Source of the DNA: Paenibacillus_G elgii_A
GTDB taxonomy: Bacteria; Bacillota; Bacilli; Paenibacillales; NBRC-103111
Direction: 5' to 3'
NCBI GenBank assembly: GCA_042219835.1
Contig: JBHJMN010000034.1
Span: 3,160 to 67,159, forward strand
Length of the DNA stretch: 64,000 nt
Part shown: positions 25,840-34,404 of the stretch, in pieces
How positions within the stretch are numbered: position 1 is the first letter of the stretch
Layout of the letters: every line of letters begins with the position of its first letter
The notes under the pieces: generated by a model
Databases searched by the model: none
What the model saw: the letters and a program-made list of their open reading frames with translations, nothing else
What the model was told of the DNA's origin: nothing
Made by a program: the position numbers and the translations under genes

Positions 25840-25945
25840 TACCGCCGTCCTGCATTATCCAACAGCACTAGCGCCGGGATACCGACCGTCTGAATCGTAT
25901 GCAGATCAACCCTCTTCTCATTCTTCCGCCGTGACGACAAACATG
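25840..25945 (-). pseudogene. nnrE: NAD(P)H-hydrate epimerase (YjeF_N) N-terminal remnant
   Basis: The minus strand starts MFVVTAEE with a Shine-Dalgarno-like TGAGG, and after a frameshift continues VDLHTIQTVGIPALVLLDNA then GR. This is the opening of YjeF_N proteins (VTAEEMRxxDxxTIxxxGIPxxVLMENAG). The rest of the gene is missing. An intact copy is presumably elsewhere. Confidence 0.7.
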
Positions 25946-26019
25946 GCCTCAGCCCCCCACGGTTTTAAATTTCCTGCTATTATAACATATTTGACCAGCA
26001 ACTTGCTTGCACGTTTAAA

Positions 26020-26045
26020 GTAAACATAATATTTATTATGTAGAC
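26020..26045. repeat. Xer-site-like palindrome, copy 3
   Basis: Arms GTAAACATAA and TTATGTAGAC around centre TATTTA. It is in direct orientation to copy 2 (centre identical at five of six positions), 2.75 kb away. Together copies 2 and 3 bracket xerS and the pseudokinase gene. Confidence 0.65.
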
Positions 26046-26245
26046 TAAATCCACCCGAAAGTTAATGTCATTAAAAAATCGGCTGCAACCTGGTATTTCA
26101 ACCAGAACGCGAAGCAGCACTAAAAGAAACGGCTTATGTCACCTCTTCTCTTGTCAATGTCAAAAGAAAAAGCATCCCCAACCACAATCGCGGTTAGAAA
26201 TGCTCCTTCGCAAGCCTCAAAAGCCCGTAAACGCGGAATGTAAAT

Positions 26246-26271
26246 TCCCTCGCTGTTCGTACAGCGAGGGA
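26246..26271. other. Perfect 10-bp hairpin without T run
   Basis: TCCCTCGCTG-TTCGTA-CAGCGAGGGA. No T tract on either side, so not a standard terminator; role unknown. Confidence 0.5.
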
Positions 26272-26345
26272 GTTCGTCTGTAATCTTAAAGGTTTCTTCC
26301 AAATTGGAAGGAACGTAAGTCAAGCTATTTTTCTACACATACGTC

Positions 26346-26918
26346 TCATTTTCTACCAGATTGCTGCGCATTTTCATATAGCTGATACATATCCATCTCC
26401 GCGTCCAGAGACTTGGCGGTTTGGAAAGCTTCCTTGACGCTTCGTTTGTTCTGAATGAGGTCGTAGAAAAGCCTTAGAACAAACATGAGCGCGTCATTTC
26501 CATCTGGATAATCATTTGGCCCGATATAGACTTCGCAGCCACTGTCGAGAAATGCTTGTGCCGTCTCCAGTTCACCCACTGAGCATCCGGTGCCGATTAC
26601 TGTTTTCCCTGCCAGCTTGGCAAAGCGTCTGATCTCCTCCGGCCCAAAGTTGCCCTTGGGTTCTCCCGGTTCATAGATACTGTCCTCCAGCTCTGGCATG
26701 ATGAATTGACCTTCATCGCCATGGAAGCTAAGAATGATCAGATCCGTATTCGGATACAGGTCCTTACCGGATAGGATATCAATTAGATCATTCGGTCTGC
26801 CAATCCAATAAGTAAAAACTCTTGCACCAAAATACTCCAGAGTGCTTCGGATTGCCTGGACTTCCATATCGCAATCAGGTCCGCATACCAATGCTGCGTT
26901 CATTACAGGTTTACTCAT
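26346..26918 (-). CDS. Small caspase/CHAT-fold (clan CD) protein
   Basis: 190 residues. The pattern fits a caspase-like fold: a strand ending in the His-Gly dyad (DLIILSFHGDEG, His66), then a strand ending in the cysteine (KTVIGTGCSVGELETAQAFL, Cys112), followed by SGCEVYIGPNDYP and a helical end LFYDLIQNKRSVKEAFQTAK, as in CHAT and related peptidases. It lacks a signal peptide and any fused sensor. Function and target are unknown. The ribosome binding site is weak to moderate. Its neighbours give no clue to a pathway. Confidence 0.6.
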   Translation of the reverse strand: MSKPVMNAALVCGPDCDMEVQAIRSTLEYFGARVFTYWIGRPNDLIDILSGKDLYPNTDLIILSFHGDEGQFIMPELEDSIYEPGEPKGNFGPEEIRRFAKLAGKTVIGTGCSVGELETAQAFLDSGCEVYIGPNDYPDGNDALMFVLRLFYDLIQNKRSVKEAFQTAKSLDAEMDMYQLYENAQQSGRK

Positions 26919-27104
26919 CTTCTAATCCTCCATATGATCTCAATTTTTGTACAAATAATAGAGTATAATCATATGGAGGTCCTCGGGCTTTGGGGCTAGA
27001 GGCTACACGTTACATATTAACTCGGATCATTTGAAAAAACTCCTTTTTTAAATTTTTTATATTTTACCATTTGACAAAAATGAATGCAAACGAGCTGCCG
27101 CCCT

Positions 27105-29501
27105 CTAGCGCGGACGGAGGACAAGCGTCCCTTTCGAACGAGCCGTGACATCCGCCTCATCAAAATACATCGTTTTGTAGCGGCCGGCGAGCCACATGGG
27201 GGTTTGATCCGCATAATGCGGGCTGCCGAGCTGACCGGAGGCTCCCATGATCATGATATCCTCTGAGGCTTTTAAATTGGAAAGATCGGCCGTGAAGCGC
27301 CACGGAGCCCCGGCAAGCACTTTATAGGGCCACTGCTTTTGCGAAAAAGAAGCGTCGCCAACGGTAACGTTGCTTCCGCCGTACGGGTAAGGACCGTTGT
27401 TAAACATCAAATTAAGCGGTTTTATGGCTCCAAGCGAATGCTCGAACGTCACCGTATGCATCGCCCCCCACAGCCATTTTTCCTGCCTGTCGCCAAACTG
27501 CTGCTTCAAGAGGCGAAGAGCTTCCTCGAAGCCGTCGAGCAGCGCCTGCTCCACCGTGCCGCTGGTGCCCTCCAGCCATTTCTTGTTTTTGCCCGTGAAC
27601 AGTTCGTTTACCGAGATAAGGCTCAAGCCGGTTGTCAGGAAATCGGTATAGAGTGCCGGTCCAAGCTGCGGCTCAAACAGCTTCTGCATCGTCTTGTCCA
27701 GCGTCACGTGGAATATGGATGGACCGACCAAATCGGGGGCGTCGACCGGATGATCCCGCATCCATTCCTCCAGCGTGCGCAGCGCCTGCTGCTGAGCTGC
27801 GTTCCATGAACCGCGTTTCAAAATGGGCAGCCAAATATCCCGATATTGGACGGCCTGCAGATTTTTCCAATCCACTTGCATGCGCTGCATGTCTTGAAGC
27901 GTCAACTGCGCTTTCTCCCGCAGCATCTCCCGAATCCGGTCGGCGCGGTACGATTCCGACCAGTTGTAGGTGATAAAGTACGGGTAGTTGTCATCGACCA
28001 CACGGTTGTTGGCGGTAGCAATGTAACCTTCCGGAGGATTCCAGGCGTTCGGGAGCTCCTCCCATGGAATATACGACTTCCACTCGTATTCGTCGGTCCA
28101 GCCGGGCACCGGCTGCATGCCGTTCCCCTTGCTGCGGATCGGAATCCGACCGTTCGCCCTCCAGCCAATGTTCCCCTGATCGTCCGCATAGACAATGTTC
28201 TGGGCAGGCGCGGTAAATTCACGCATCGCTTGTTCAAACTCGTCGCGGTTTTTGGCTTTGTTCATCATGAGCCAAGCGGTGATTTCGTTGCCGATTCCGG
28301 TGTCATAAGCGGTCCATCGGAGGGCCAAAGGCTGGTCTGACTGTTCCGACAAACCGATCTCCAGAACGATGTCCGTAATAATGGGGCCGTGCCGGGTAAT
28401 TACCGTCTCGCCCCGAACGGGCTCAGCCCTTCCCTTAACGCGAAACGTTTCTTCAATGACGATGGCGTCCTCGTAACGGCCCGCATATTCGAACTGGCGC
28501 GGATTATTGGGGTTCGGCTTCTCCATGTACAGGTCCTGCACGTCAGGGTTCAAATTGGTAAAGCCCCAGGCGATATGCTCGTTATGTCCGGCTACGACAC
28601 CCGGCAGTCCCGGGAAGATCACGCCGGTTACGCTGTACTGCCCGGAGACGCTCAGGTGGTTTTGGTAGAAAATCGAAGGCGCGCCTAGTTGCAAATGCAT
28701 ATCGTTGGCAAGTAGCGGCTTGCCGGTTTCGCTCTTGCTTCCTGCCACGACCCAGTTGTTGCTGCCGAGTCCTTCGCCGGGAATGCCGTATCGGCGCGAC
28801 GCGTGCATCAGGTCGGCAAGCTTCCGCGCGTCCCCGTCCTTCAGTGAGACGGCTCCCCCTTCCGCCAGCTTGACCCCCGGGACGAGCGATTGCGTTTTTT
28901 CGACACCGAGCTTCTTCAAGGACGAAGCCATGAACAGCTCGGTGATCGCGTTATCGCCCAGATACCATGCCATGTTCTTGCCGATGGCGATCGAATCGTT
29001 GATCTGCCATGGCTCGAAAACAGCGCCGGTCAGCGTATACTCGATCGGCAGCGGACCCGTTTCCCGAAACGCATTGACACCGTCCGCATAAGCTTGCAGC
29101 GCTTCCTTGGTCCGTTCATCCAGCTTCGCAACCAATTGATCGGCCATTCGCTTGAAACCGATCGTACGGTTAAAACGGTCTTGCTGCAGCAAGGCTTCGC
29201 CGAACACTTCGGCCAGCGTTCCGCTGACGGAACGACGCGCCAGCTCCATTTGCCAGAGGCGGTCCTGAGCATGGACATACCCTTGCGCAAACATTAAATC
29301 GCGCTCGTTCGAAGCATAAATGTGCGGAATCCCATAATCGTCCCGCACGATGTACACCGGCTTGGAAACGCCCAAGATCAGTTCACCGTCGGTCTTTGCA
29401 AGCGAATGGCGGACAAACCAATAGCTGCCTCCGCTTGCGATGACTCCTAACGCCAAAACACCGGATAAAGAGAAGAGCAGTATTTTTTTTGCTTTGGACA
29501 A
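27105..29501 (-). CDS. Penicillin acylase family (Ntn-hydrolase) membrane-anchored enzyme
   Basis: 798 residues. A signal-anchor helix (residues about 3-28, ILLFSLSGVLALGVIASGGS) is followed by the alpha segment with PVYIVRDDYGIPHIYAS and QGYVHAQDRLWQMEL. The nucleophile is Ser in GEGLGSNNWVVAGSKS, exposed by autocatalytic cleavage before it; GKPLLANDMHLQL and NNRVVDDNYPYF are further family blocks. Members cleave amides such as beta-lactam side chains or acyl-homoserine lactones; specificity is not readable. TTG 29501 is 5 bases after GGGGGAGG, which decides the start over longer frames. Confidence 0.9.
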   Translation of the reverse strand: MSKAKKILLFSLSGVLALGVIASGGSYWFVRHSLAKTDGELILGVSKPVYIVRDDYGIPHIYASNERDLMFAQGYVHAQDRLWQMELARRSVSGTLAEVFGEALLQQDRFNRTIGFKRMADQLVAKLDERTKEALQAYADGVNAFRETGPLPIEYTLTGAVFEPWQINDSIAIGKNMAWYLGDNAITELFMASSLKKLGVEKTQSLVPGVKLAEGGAVSLKDGDARKLADLMHASRRYGIPGEGLGSNNWVVAGSKSETGKPLLANDMHLQLGAPSIFYQNHLSVSGQYSVTGVIFPGLPGVVAGHNEHIAWGFTNLNPDVQDLYMEKPNPNNPRQFEYAGRYEDAIVIEETFRVKGRAEPVRGETVITRHGPIITDIVLEIGLSEQSDQPLALRWTAYDTGIGNEITAWLMMNKAKNRDEFEQAMREFTAPAQNIVYADDQGNIGWRANGRIPIRSKGNGMQPVPGWTDEYEWKSYIPWEELPNAWNPPEGYIATANNRVVDDNYPYFITYNWSESYRADRIREMLREKAQLTLQDMQRMQVDWKNLQAVQYRDIWLPILKRGSWNAAQQQALRTLEEWMRDHPVDAPDLVGPSIFHVTLDKTMQKLFEPQLGPALYTDFLTTGLSLISVNELFTGKNKKWLEGTSGTVEQALLDGFEEALRLLKQQFGDRQEKWLWGAMHTVTFEHSLGAIKPLNLMFNNGPYPYGGSNVTVGDASFSQKQWPYKVLAGAPWRFTADLSNLKASEDIMIMGASGQLGSPHYADQTPMWLAGRYKTMYFDEADVTARSKGTLVLRPR

Positions 29502-29855
29502 GGTAACCTCCCCCTTTAATGATGAATGATCAGTCCTCCAGATAGGCCGATACAAATACTATATATTCCCATTACATGTGTATATTTCCTCAATCCGTGC
29601 ATTTTCTTTTTTGCTTTTCATCGCAAAACGCAACCTGAACATAAATACTTTGCCAACCCTCCGTTCATACTAAATTTCAAACGCTGGAAAAAAGAAGACG
29701 ATTGGCATGGTTTCGATGCCTTAATAGCAAGGAGTTTTAGAACACAACGTCGAATAAAAAAGAATACGCCAGTCTCTTCATCCCTGTTTTCTATCAAAGG
29801 ATACGAAAGTTCTTAACTGCCAGCTGATCGAAAAATTGAAGAGGAGTGTTTCTTG
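29502..29855. other. Intergenic region
   Basis: About 350 AT-rich bases between divergent genes; nothing recognised apart from the ribosome binding sites at each end. Confidence 0.4.
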
Positions 29856-30449
29856 ATGACAACTAGTAGATTGAATCCTAAAGTTGACGAATTTTTAAGT
29901 AAAGCCAAAACGTGGAAGGAAGAATATGAGAAGTTGAGGCAGATCGTTCTTGACTGCGAGCTGACCGAAGAATTTAAGTGGATGCATCCTTGTTACACAT
30001 TTGAGAATAAAAACATCGTTTTAATCCATGGCTTTAAAGATTATTGTGCGCTTCTGTTTCATAAAGGAGCCTTGTTACAGGATGCCCATGGGATTCTAAT
30101 CCAACAAACGGAGAATGTACAGGCGGCGCGCCAGATTCGGTTCACCCATGTTCAAGAAATCGTTGAAATGGAAACCATCTTGAAAGCCTATATTCATGAA
30201 GCCATTAAAGTTGAAAAAACCGGTTTGGAAGTGACTTTTAAAAAGAATACAGAATTCATCATTCCTGAAGAACTTCAAAATAAATTCGATGAAAACCCTG
30301 CATTGAAAACTGCTTTTGAAGCATTGACGCCGGGAAGGCAAAGAGCATACCTTCTTTATTTTTCTCAACCCAAACAATCCAAAACTAGAGAGTCAAGGGT
30401 TGAAAAATGTACGCAACAAATTCTCGATGGAAAGGGATTAAATGATTAA
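29856..30449 (+). CDS. YdeI/DUF1801-family protein
   Basis: 197 residues. The DUF1801 core is visible: EEYEKLRQIVLDCELTEEFK, WMHPCYTFENKNIVLIHGF and DYCALLFHKGALLQD. The C-terminal part matches the YdeI-type extension (IPEELQNKFDENPALKTAFE then TPGRQRAYLLYF). In some bacteria such proteins were linked to bacteriocin or stress tolerance; the biochemical role is unknown. ATG 29856 is 9 bases after AGGAG. It is AT-richer than its neighbours. Confidence 0.85.
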   Translation: MTTSRLNPKVDEFLSKAKTWKEEYEKLRQIVLDCELTEEFKWMHPCYTFENKNIVLIHGFKDYCALLFHKGALLQDAHGILIQQTENVQAARQIRFTHVQEIVEMETILKAYIHEAIKVEKTGLEVTFKKNTEFIIPEELQNKFDENPALKTAFEALTPGRQRAYLLYFSQPKQSKTRESRVEKCTQQILDGKGLND

Positions 30450-30477
30450 TCTCATAAAGGTGAGCCGTTTTCGCGCA

Positions 30478-30524
30478 CGCAAAAAAGCCGGGGATAAATC
30501 GTCCGTTAAGGACAGAGCCCCGGC
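30478..30524 (-). terminator. Terminator of the SRAP gene
   Basis: Minus-strand GCCGGGGC...GCCCCGGC-type hairpin followed by TTTTTT. Confidence 0.8.
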
Positions 30525-30592
30525 TCCTCTTACGTTTTGCCCTCCCCCCGCAGATCGGCACGCCGTCGCAGGCTTAGACGCTTCCCTCGGTC

Positions 30593-31273
30593 TTACCGTC
30601 TGAGGAGCGCATACTTGGCGGGAGCCGCTTCTTCGACGCATTCCTCCGACTCCATAAGAGGGTTCGCTACCCGCAGAGAGACCGGGTACGCATGCATGCG
30701 CTCAGGCGCGTAAGGCCGGAGCAGCGATTGCAGCCTGTCCGCTTCTCCGTTCATGGCCGGATCGAGCCACGTCTCGACGTCCCGTTCGTCCAAAATCACC
30801 GGCATCCGTTCGTCGTAATCGAACACCAAACGGTTCGACCTCGTCGTCATGACTGTGCAGGTGCGGGTTTCTCCGCCCCGCGAATCCTTCCAAATCTCAT
30901 ACAGCCCGGCCATGGCGAAGACGCCCCGGTCCTTCATGACGATGCGAATCGGCCGTCTTGTTTTACCCTCCGTTTGCCAGACATAAAAGCCGTTGCCCGG
31001 GATAATGCAGCGCTGCTTGCCGAACAGCTTTCGATACGCCGGTTTTTCGTGCACAACTGCGCTGTCGGCATTCACGGCGTCCTTCCCCCAGAACGGGATA
31101 AGCCCCCACCGGTGCTCCTCCAGCATCCAGCTGTCCGCCCCCCGGACAATTACGGCCACCTGCTGTGTCGGCGCGATGTTATATCGCGGCTTGTAAGCGC
31201 AGGTCACCCGTCCGATTCGATAACGCTCCGACAGCTCCGGCAGCTCGGCCGTCAACGAAAAACGCTCGCACAT
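30593..31273 (-). CDS. SRAP-domain protein (HMCES/YedK-like) lacking two catalytic residues
   Basis: 226 residues. SRAP proteins crosslink to abasic sites in single-stranded DNA through Cys2. Here MCERF gives Cys2, and NIAPTQ, HRWGLIPFWG and the Asn in VNADSAV are present. Yet the conserved Glu of GFYEW is valine (PGNGFYVWQ, residue 98), and the catalytic His of IHDRMPVIL is aspartate (FDYDERMPVIL, residue 154). In YedK these residues drive and reverse the crosslink. Start ATG 31273 is required by the Cys2 rule and fits SD GAGG. Confidence 0.85.
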   Translation of the reverse strand: MCERFSLTAELPELSERYRIGRVTCAYKPRYNIAPTQQVAVIVRGADSWMLEEHRWGLIPFWGKDAVNADSAVVHEKPAYRKLFGKQRCIIPGNGFYVWQTEGKTRRPIRIVMKDRGVFAMAGLYEIWKDSRGGETRTCTVMTTRSNRLVFDYDERMPVILDERDVETWLDPAMNGEADRLQSLLRPYAPERMHAYPVSLRVANPLMESEECVEEAAPAKYALLRR

Positions 31274-31447
31274 GAAGAACACCTCTTGTTTTTAATTCCA
31301 GTATCTTCATGTGCAGAAATATTATGCATGCCTGGAATGGCGGTCCGCCGGTTATTTCGGATTTTCGTCATGTGCGCAAAGCGTCCTCGTAGAACAAACG
31401 TAGAACGTTATGGTAAAATATAGCGGAGACAAGAAAGGAGACGGACC

Positions 31448-32320
31448 ATGAAACCATACGAAATCCGAACTTACCAAGATTCCTACGAGATTTACGAGTT
31501 GATCGAGCACAGCACCCGTTCGTGGTTCAAAATCGCCCCGGAACGCGGCGGAATTGTCATCAGCTTCGGGGCGAACGGTCAGGAGCTGCTTTATTTGGAC
31601 AAAGCGACGTTCGACGATCCGAACGCCAATATCCGCGGCGGCATTCCGGTGCTGTTCCCGATATCCGGGCAGCTGGCGGAAGGCGCCTACGAATGGAACG
31701 GGCAGCGCTATAGCATGAAAAATCACGGCGTCGCCCGCGTACGCCCTTGGCGTGTCGAATCGACGGATACCAGCGACGGCGCCGCCATTACGCTTGCGCT
31801 CGCCAGCGACGCGGAAACGCGGGAATCGTACCCGTTCGACTTCGAGCTTCGCTTTACCTATCGGTTGAAGGACGGTCAATTGATCATTGAGCAGGAATAC
31901 CGGAACGGCTCGGCAGAGCCGATGCCGATGTACCCTGGATTTCATCCGTATTTTGTCGCCGACCGCAAAGCGCTCGCATACGAAACCGACGCGACGAAAT
32001 ACTTCGACTACAACGACAGTACAGAAAAAAGCTATGACGGCCGGGTCATCGATCTCGATAAGCTGCCGGAATCGGTTGTTTTCCTGAACGCGCAGAGACG
32101 GGACATTACCTTCAGCCCAGCGGAGCGCTTGGTCGTGCGGATGACATACGGCGAGCCGTTCAAATATATCGTGCTGTGGTCCGTAAGCGGCAAAAGCTTC
32201 GTCTGCGTCGAGCCGTGGATGGCCAAGACCGACGAGCTGAACCGGAAACAAGAGCTGGTGGAAGTACCGGCGGGAGACGTGCATCGGACGTTCTTGACCA
32301 TCAGCCGCGTGTCCGTATAA
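31448..32320 (+). CDS. Aldose 1-epimerase family protein
   Basis: 290 residues of the galactose-mutarotase fold. Likely catalytic residues are His in SMKNHGVARVRPW, His in MYPGFHPYFVA and Glu in FVCVEPWMAKTDEL, as in the D-hexose-6-phosphate epimerase-like branch. Substrate probably a hexose or hexose phosphate, exact one unknown. SD AAAGGAGACGG precedes ATG. A one-gene unit with terminator. Confidence 0.85.
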   Translation: MKPYEIRTYQDSYEIYELIEHSTRSWFKIAPERGGIVISFGANGQELLYLDKATFDDPNANIRGGIPVLFPISGQLAEGAYEWNGQRYSMKNHGVARVRPWRVESTDTSDGAAITLALASDAETRESYPFDFELRFTYRLKDGQLIIEQEYRNGSAEPMPMYPGFHPYFVADRKALAYETDATKYFDYNDSTEKSYDGRVIDLDKLPESVVFLNAQRRDITFSPAERLVVRMTYGEPFKYIVLWSVSGKSFVCVEPWMAKTDELNRKQELVEVPAGDVHRTFLTISRVSV

Positions 32321-32325
32321 CGCAT

Positions 32326-32398
32326 AAAAAAGCGGGTATCCCCATCCATCCGACCTTTCCTGAGGAATGTCGATGATGACCGCGTTACCCGCTTTTCT
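32326..32398 (+). terminator. Terminator after the aldose epimerase gene
   Basis: AAAAGCGGGTA and TACCCGCTTTT pair across a long loop; T run follows. May act on both strands. Confidence 0.7.
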
Positions 32399-32558
32399 TA
32401 CAATGCAACTGTCGAAAAAGTCTGAAAAATCGTAAAACGAATCGAGTTGTGCGCTTACCCGGGAAATACGCCGCTCATTTCCCAGCTCTGCTTCATTTCC
32501 CAATGCTCTGTTATTGCCCTACTCTTGGTCATCCGAATGCGGATGAGCGCCTCCAGGA

Positions 32559-33203
32559 TCAAAGAGCGGCTTGTCCTATCCGGTCTATCGCCTTCAGCAT
32601 CAGCTCATAATAAGCCCCGGGATGCGGAACGAAATCCGCAGGTCCGACCGTCCGCTCGACCGGCGCCGGCACGCCGTTCTCATCCGGTGCGATGCCTTCG
32701 ATCCGGATCGGCTCCGATAATGTGCCTTGAGCCAGCTTCCGTACTTGCTCAAGCGGAACCCGGTATAAGCCCGTGACCTCCTCCGGCTGTAAGCGATACC
32801 GGGAGAGCGGCTGCCGATTCACATGTACAAACACATGGCAGAACTCGCGGTCGATGCACGCTGCGGAGATGACGTCCTCCTCGGCAAACAAGCCGCAAGG
32901 AACCAACGTATCGAACGGAATGCTTAGTCCAAGCTCCTCTTCCAGTTCCCGCACACCGTCTTCGACTCCTTCGCCTGACAACAGATGACCGGCGCAGGAC
33001 GTATCGAGCAATGACGGAAACGTATCTTTGCCCGGGTGCCGCTCTTGAAACAGCAGTACCGCGCCCCCTTCCGCAGGGTCCACAATCCAGCAATGAAACG
33101 TTTGGTGCCACAGGCCCCGGGCATGAACCTCGGAGCGGGAAGCCCGTCCCAACGGATTCATCCGTTCGTCAAAAATGTCAAAGATTTCTTCGCTTGGCAT
33201 CAT
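32559..33203 (-). CDS. NUDIX hydrolase (isopentenyl-diphosphate isomerase-like)
   Basis: 214 residues. The Nudix box is intact: GHLLSGEGVEDGVRELEEEL then G (Gx5Ex7REUxEExGU). The start EIFDIFDERMNPLGRASRSE and WHQTFHCWIV are typical of the IPP-isomerase-like Nudix group that includes cytosolic NDP hydrolases. The substrate is not known. SD GAGGAGG is 8 bases before ATG. Confidence 0.9.
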   Translation of the reverse strand: MMPSEEIFDIFDERMNPLGRASRSEVHARGLWHQTFHCWIVDPAEGGAVLLFQERHPGKDTFPSLLDTSCAGHLLSGEGVEDGVRELEEELGLSIPFDTLVPCGLFAEEDVISAACIDREFCHVFVHVNRQPLSRYRLQPEEVTGLYRVPLEQVRKLAQGTLSEPIRIEGIAPDENGVPAPVERTVGPADFVPHPGAYYELMLKAIDRIGQAAL

Positions 33204-33563
33204 ACGTTGTTCCTCCTCAGCTAGCTAAATCTCGTTGCATCCTTCCGTATCACGGCAACCGATTCATACCCACGTACCGGTCCACCCGATTCGCAAGCTC
33301 CCGTTCTTATTTTCAAATAACGTTTCTATCATAACCGCTCGACAAAAGTGCTGTAAATCGCTGTGCAGCTCCTATTTTTTCCACTCGCCTCCTCCGCCCT
33401 GTGAAGAGTGGCGCAAAAGCCGTTCCTCCCGTCTCTATTAAGCCTGCTTGCCGGATACGTGGAAGTATATCGTCATTTGTTTTTGCGGCATTGTCACGCC
33501 AAGCCCCTTATAGTATCATAAATTTTATCGAATTCCGGTCTGCTAAAGGAGCTGCTAATCTTA
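33204..33563. other. Intergenic region
   Basis: About 360 bases between divergent genes; only the promoter at 33491-33519 was recognised. Confidence 0.4.
33491..33519 (+). promoter_or_regulatory. Probable sigma-A promoter of ypbS-like gene
   Basis: TTGTCA, 17 bases, TATCAT, 44 bases before ATG 33564. Confidence 0.5.
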
Positions 33564-33824
33564 ATGAATGTCCATGAAGCCATCACGAACCATACCCGTA
33601 AACAAAACGCGCACTTGGAACGTTTTCTTGAACTGGAAAACGAACGGGAAACTGCGATTGAAAAAGCGATCGCCTTGTGCATCGCAGGCGAACCGTTCAG
33701 CGTCGATGCCATTAACGTGGCGACGGACCACATCAACCGGCACGCCCGGAACGGCATTTCCCCGACCCGGGTCCATGTCACCCCCGACATGGTACGCGAA
33801 GCCGCCCGTAAACAGATGAAATAA
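33564..33824 (+). CDS. ypbS: YpbS-like DUF2533 protein
   Basis: 86 residues, helical and charged: MNVHEAITNHTRKQNAHLER, AIALCIAGEPFSVDAINVAT, then HVTPDMVREAARKQM. This matches the small DUF2533/YpbS family of Bacillales, for which no function is known. SD AAAGGAG is 12 bases before ATG, longer than usual. It is followed by a terminator. Confidence 0.75.
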   Translation: MNVHEAITNHTRKQNAHLERFLELENERETAIEKAIALCIAGEPFSVDAINVATDHINRHARNGISPTRVHVTPDMVREAARKQMK

Positions 33825-33842
33825 CATCAACAAGTCGCCTGC

Positions 33843-33886
33843 AAAGCCCGGAACCTTTCGATGAATCGATAGGGATCGGGCTTTTT
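33843..33886 (+). terminator. Terminator after ypbS
   Basis: AAAGCCCG and CGGGCTTT arms, T run TTTTT. Confidence 0.8.
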
Positions 33887-33907
33887 GTGACCAGTTTTTT
33901 CCGTGTC

Positions 33908-33937
33908 TTGACATGAAACCTTTTGGTTTCATATAAT
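33908..33937 (+). promoter_or_regulatory. Promoter with ArsR-type operator in its spacer
   Basis: TTGACA and TATAAT with an 18-base spacer. The perfect palindrome ATGAAACC-TTTT-GGTTTCAT (33913-33932) fills the spacer, so a bound repressor would block RNA polymerase. It precedes the SRPBCC-ArsR pair, whose second gene is the likely repressor. Confidence 0.85.
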
Positions 33938-33977
33938 ACGGAAGTTCGCACCCACTCACATCGGAGGAATGAATCAT

Positions 33978-34403
33978 ATGGAAAACAATACGCAAAATAC
34001 GCTGCCGGAAATTCGCAGAACCGCCCTGCTTAAAGCGCCGATTCAAAAAGTATGGGACGCCGTCGCCACGTCGGAAGGCATTGCCGCGTGGTTTATGCCC
34101 AACGATTTTCAGCCTGTTCTCGGCTATGAATTCCAATTGAACGCCGGCCCGTTCGGCATGTCCCCCTGCAAAGTAACGGAGCTCGATCCTCCGAACCGCC
34201 TTTCGTTCCGTTGGGGGAAAGATTGGACAATTGTGTTCGAGCTAACGGAGAAGGACGGACAGACAGAATTTACGCTCATTCACTCCGGCTGGGACGCCGA
34301 CAAGGTTACCGAATTCGGGCAACCGCATCAAGCCGTTCGCGACACAATGGACAAAGGCTGGGGCGGCATTGTGCAGAAGCTCGTTACCTTCGTCGAGGGC
34401 TGA
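33978..34403 (+). CDS. SRPBCC (AHSA1-like) ligand-binding domain protein
   Basis: 141 residues of the START-like SRPBCC fold: LPEIRRTALLKAPIQKVWDA, EGIAAWFMPNDFQP and the C-terminal helix VRDTMDKGWGGIVQKLVTFV. The pocket could bind a hydrophobic ligand. ATG 33978 is 10 bases after CGGAGG; the ATG at 33969 is too close. It forms an operon with the ArsR gene, one base downstream, a common pairing in Bacillota. Confidence 0.85.
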   Translation: MENNTQNTLPEIRRTALLKAPIQKVWDAVATSEGIAAWFMPNDFQPVLGYEFQLNAGPFGMSPCKVTELDPPNRLSFRWGKDWTIVFELTEKDGQTEFTLIHSGWDADKVTEFGQPHQAVRDTMDKGWGGIVQKLVTFVEG

Positions 34404-34404
34404 T

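Larger units (their letters stand above)
25691..26345. other. Intergenic region with gene debris
   Basis: About 650 bases. It holds the nnrE remnant, palindrome copy 3, and a 10-bp hairpin near 26246, listed separately. A minus-strand frame at 26120-26323 crosses that hairpin and starts with TTG; it has no recognisable domain. Confidence 0.5.

Noticed and set aside
26120..26323. Minus-strand 67-codon frame starting with TTG
   Set aside because: No Shine-Dalgarno, crosses a strong hairpin, and the translation has no recognisable domain.
29690..29720. Similarity of AAAAAAGAAG..GATTGGCAT near 29690 to a stretch near 10988
   Set aside because: Only about 18 bases, A-rich and without extension; probably coincidence.
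31352..32503. 383-codon minus-strand frame opposite the aldose epimerase
   Set aside because: Antisense shadow; no family match and no ribosome binding site.
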